Assembly: GCA_049487715.1 (NCBI GenBank)
Contig: CP150573.1
Coordinates: 1-64,000 of the forward strand
DNA: 64,000 nt
From: Pycnococcus provasolii
Lineage: Eukaryota > Chlorophyta > Pseudoscourfieldiophyceae > Pseudoscourfieldiales
Direction of reading: 5' to 3'
Below, piece by piece: positions 58,101-61,100 of this stretch. The notes beneath the pieces were generated by a model. The model was given only the letters and a program-made list of their open reading frames with translations. It was not told where the DNA came from and searched no databases. How positions within the stretch are numbered: position 1 is the first letter of the stretch; each line of letters starts with the position of its first letter. Both the position numbers and the translations under genes were made by a program.

Positions 58101-61100
58101 CGACAAACACCGGCATAGTCGTCGATCGTGCCGATGCGTATCGATGTGCACGTCCGCCACTTGCTTGCTTGCGCAGTTGAGTGACCACATTTCCCGACAG
58201 CGTATGCACCGAGCATGCCACGACAGTTGTACCGTGAAGTACGATAGGCGCATGGATGACTAAGCTTGCAAGACATCTGCTGCTGCTCCCACCATCGCCA
58301 TGATGATGGGACGGTGATGATGCTGTCGTTATTGATGAGGTGAATGCAGCCGCACGCTTAAGCTCGAGGAAACAAGCTGCTGGTAGCAAGGCGCGCCCTT
58401 GCACCACATGCTCCTGAAGGAATGCGAGGCGCGCGTTGTGTGCAAATGCCATCTCGTACGCAATAACCCCAGGCTCCGAATTGTTGCTGCTGTTGTAGGC
58501 GGCAACTGTGCTGGCGGTGCTGAGGAGTGGATGCGGTAGCGGTGTGATCCAGTGCGACTGCAAGAATGTTGTGCGACTGCACGCATTCTTCGCTGTTGTT
58601 GGCGGCAGTAGTAGCACATCATCGTAGGACTTGTTGACTGCGATGATAGTGCCAGCGGCGGCGTTTGTTCCCTGGAAAGCAAATGCGCTGATATTCGCTC
58701 CCTTGTGGTTCATCGAGGCACTCGACTGCCTCCGGAAGAAGAAGAACGCGTCTGATGCTGCCATTGGTCGCTTTTTCGTCGCCTCGTGAGCACAGTAAGG
58801 ATTCATCGTTCGCAGGTGTTCAATCGCTGGCAGAATCCCATCGCCAAGTCCATGCGAGGCTGCTAGAATGCCATTCATACCCGCAGCTGCTTCAGCATGA
58901 CCAACACGGCTCTTCGAAGCAGAAAGCTGGAGACGATGATCTGGATCACCGCCAAGCAGAGTAACAAATACCGTGGCAGCTGCGCTGAACTCTATTGGAT
59001 CGCCCAGTGCTGTTCCCGTTCCGTGCATCTGCAAATTAGAAACATCTGTCGTCGTAGCAGCACCGTTGTCGCTGTTGCCGCGGACAAGCAGAAGGTCGAG
59101 GCATCCACGCAAGACAAGGACTTGGGCAGGTCCATTTGGTGCGGTGAGCGTGCTTGATCGGCCGTCTTGGTTCACGCTCGTGGCAATAAGTAGATGACAA
59201 TCAGACGATGATGACGGCGGCGGTGGCGCTGAGCTCGCGTGTAGGCCGGCGATCGACTCACTTCGCACGTACCCATCCGCGTCACTGTCGAGCGCCTTGC
59301 ATCGGCAGTCGGGAGCAAGCATACCCGCCGCTGCGCAAGTTGCCGTCCATCGCACTGCAAGCATGACATTCGAGCCAAAGCAGAGACTCGTCGTTGCCAC
59401 CGTGTGCGTGGACGCCTGCTGCGTCATGCGAGCGAGGTGAGTGCTGACAAGTGCGCTGGAGCAGGCTGTATCGACGCACACAGCCGGTCCCCCGCATCCA
59501 AACAGGAACGAAATACGACCAGAGGTTACGCTCTGGTGCAAGCCTGTGGCTGTGAACGGCGTAATTGTGGACTGCTTGTCAACGATACGAGCGTACTCCA
59601 GCATGGAGAGTCCCACAAACACACCCATCGTCGACGCCACCGAGGTGGTATTCCGATGCAAGAGCTCGAGGGAACGCAGCAAAATCATGCGTTGCTGTGG
59701 ATCGACGTGTGCTGATTCGCTAGCACGAGTCATGCCATACACCTCGGCGTCAAAAAGGTGTAGGTTTGCCACCGTCGCCGCTGAAGAACCATGTTGAGGA
59801 TGTTTGGTCGCATCCCATCGTGACAACGGAAGAGCCAAAATTGCGTCATCGGCAGAGGAGGATGTGAACTCAGATGATGCAAGCGCGGTGAGGTGAAGGT
59901 ATGCCAATGCAGACTGATCCTTCTTCTTCATCATCATTTGTTTCTTCTGCTCAACTTGGTGTTCGGCAGGCGGGAGCGGGGTGGTGCTTGGCGTTGGTAA
60001 AGCTTCCGACAGGTAGTCCGTAAGGCGACGTACAGAAGGGTAGTCGAACAGAAGCGTTGACGGCAAGTCAAGTGCCGTGCGCATGCTCAGCGACTCTGCT
60101 ATCGCCACCGCTGCCATGGACGTTACGCCGTGTGCAAGCAGCAGGGACGCATCGTCGTCGTCGTCGATCATCGCGATGTTCTCGCCGTCGATGTGCTCGG
60201 CAACAGCTGACCGTATCAAATCGCGAAAGGTTGTTTCTCCACCGCTCCAGTGATGATGAGACTGCACACCAGTGCTTCCTGGCGCGTCAGCAGGGACATC
60301 AACAACATCGGTCAGGTAGTCCGTAAGGCGACGTACAGAAGGGTAGTCGAACAGAAGCGTTGACGGCAAGTCAAGTGCCGTGCGCATGCTCAGCGACTCT
60401 GCTATCGCCACCGCTGCCATGGACGTTACGCCGTGTGCAAGCAGCAGGGACGCATCGTCGTCGTCGTCGATCATCGCGATGTTCTCGCCGTCGATGTGCT
60501 CGGCAACAGCTGACCGTATCAAATCGCGAAAGACTTCGCCACCATTCTTTTCTGGCACGGCGACGGTAGTTTGTTTTGGTGCTGCTACTGCTTGACACTC
60601 ACCAGAAGAAGAAGAGTGGACGATGGTGGGAGGAGGAGGAGTCAGCAAAATGATGACAACACCATCAGCATCATCGTCACGCTGTTGTTGTCCGTCGTGC
60701 TGCAACATCTCCATGTGCAAGGATGCTAGCACGGCGGCGGCAACCATCTCCTTTGAGTGGAAGAAGTGGTGTGGAATCTGAACGTCGCATATGCGCAAGC
60801 CGTCATCGCAAGGGAATTTGCCAAGGAATTGGTGGTTGCTGACGAAGATGTCATCCTCAACGAACTCCTCCTCCTCCTCCTGTCGTTCGTGCACAAGAAC
60901 GAGCGAATGCACTCTGCAAGCTTGAATGAAATCCCGCAAAACCTCCGCGTAGTTTGCAGCAAGAGCGGTCGTGCCAACGACGACAGCGACGCGAACGAAA
61001 TGCAATACATCTTCATCGCCTACGACACCATCCGTCGAAAGACGAACGACCGGAACTCTAAGACGCCTTGCAAGTCTGACTATCGCTGATGATGTATCCG

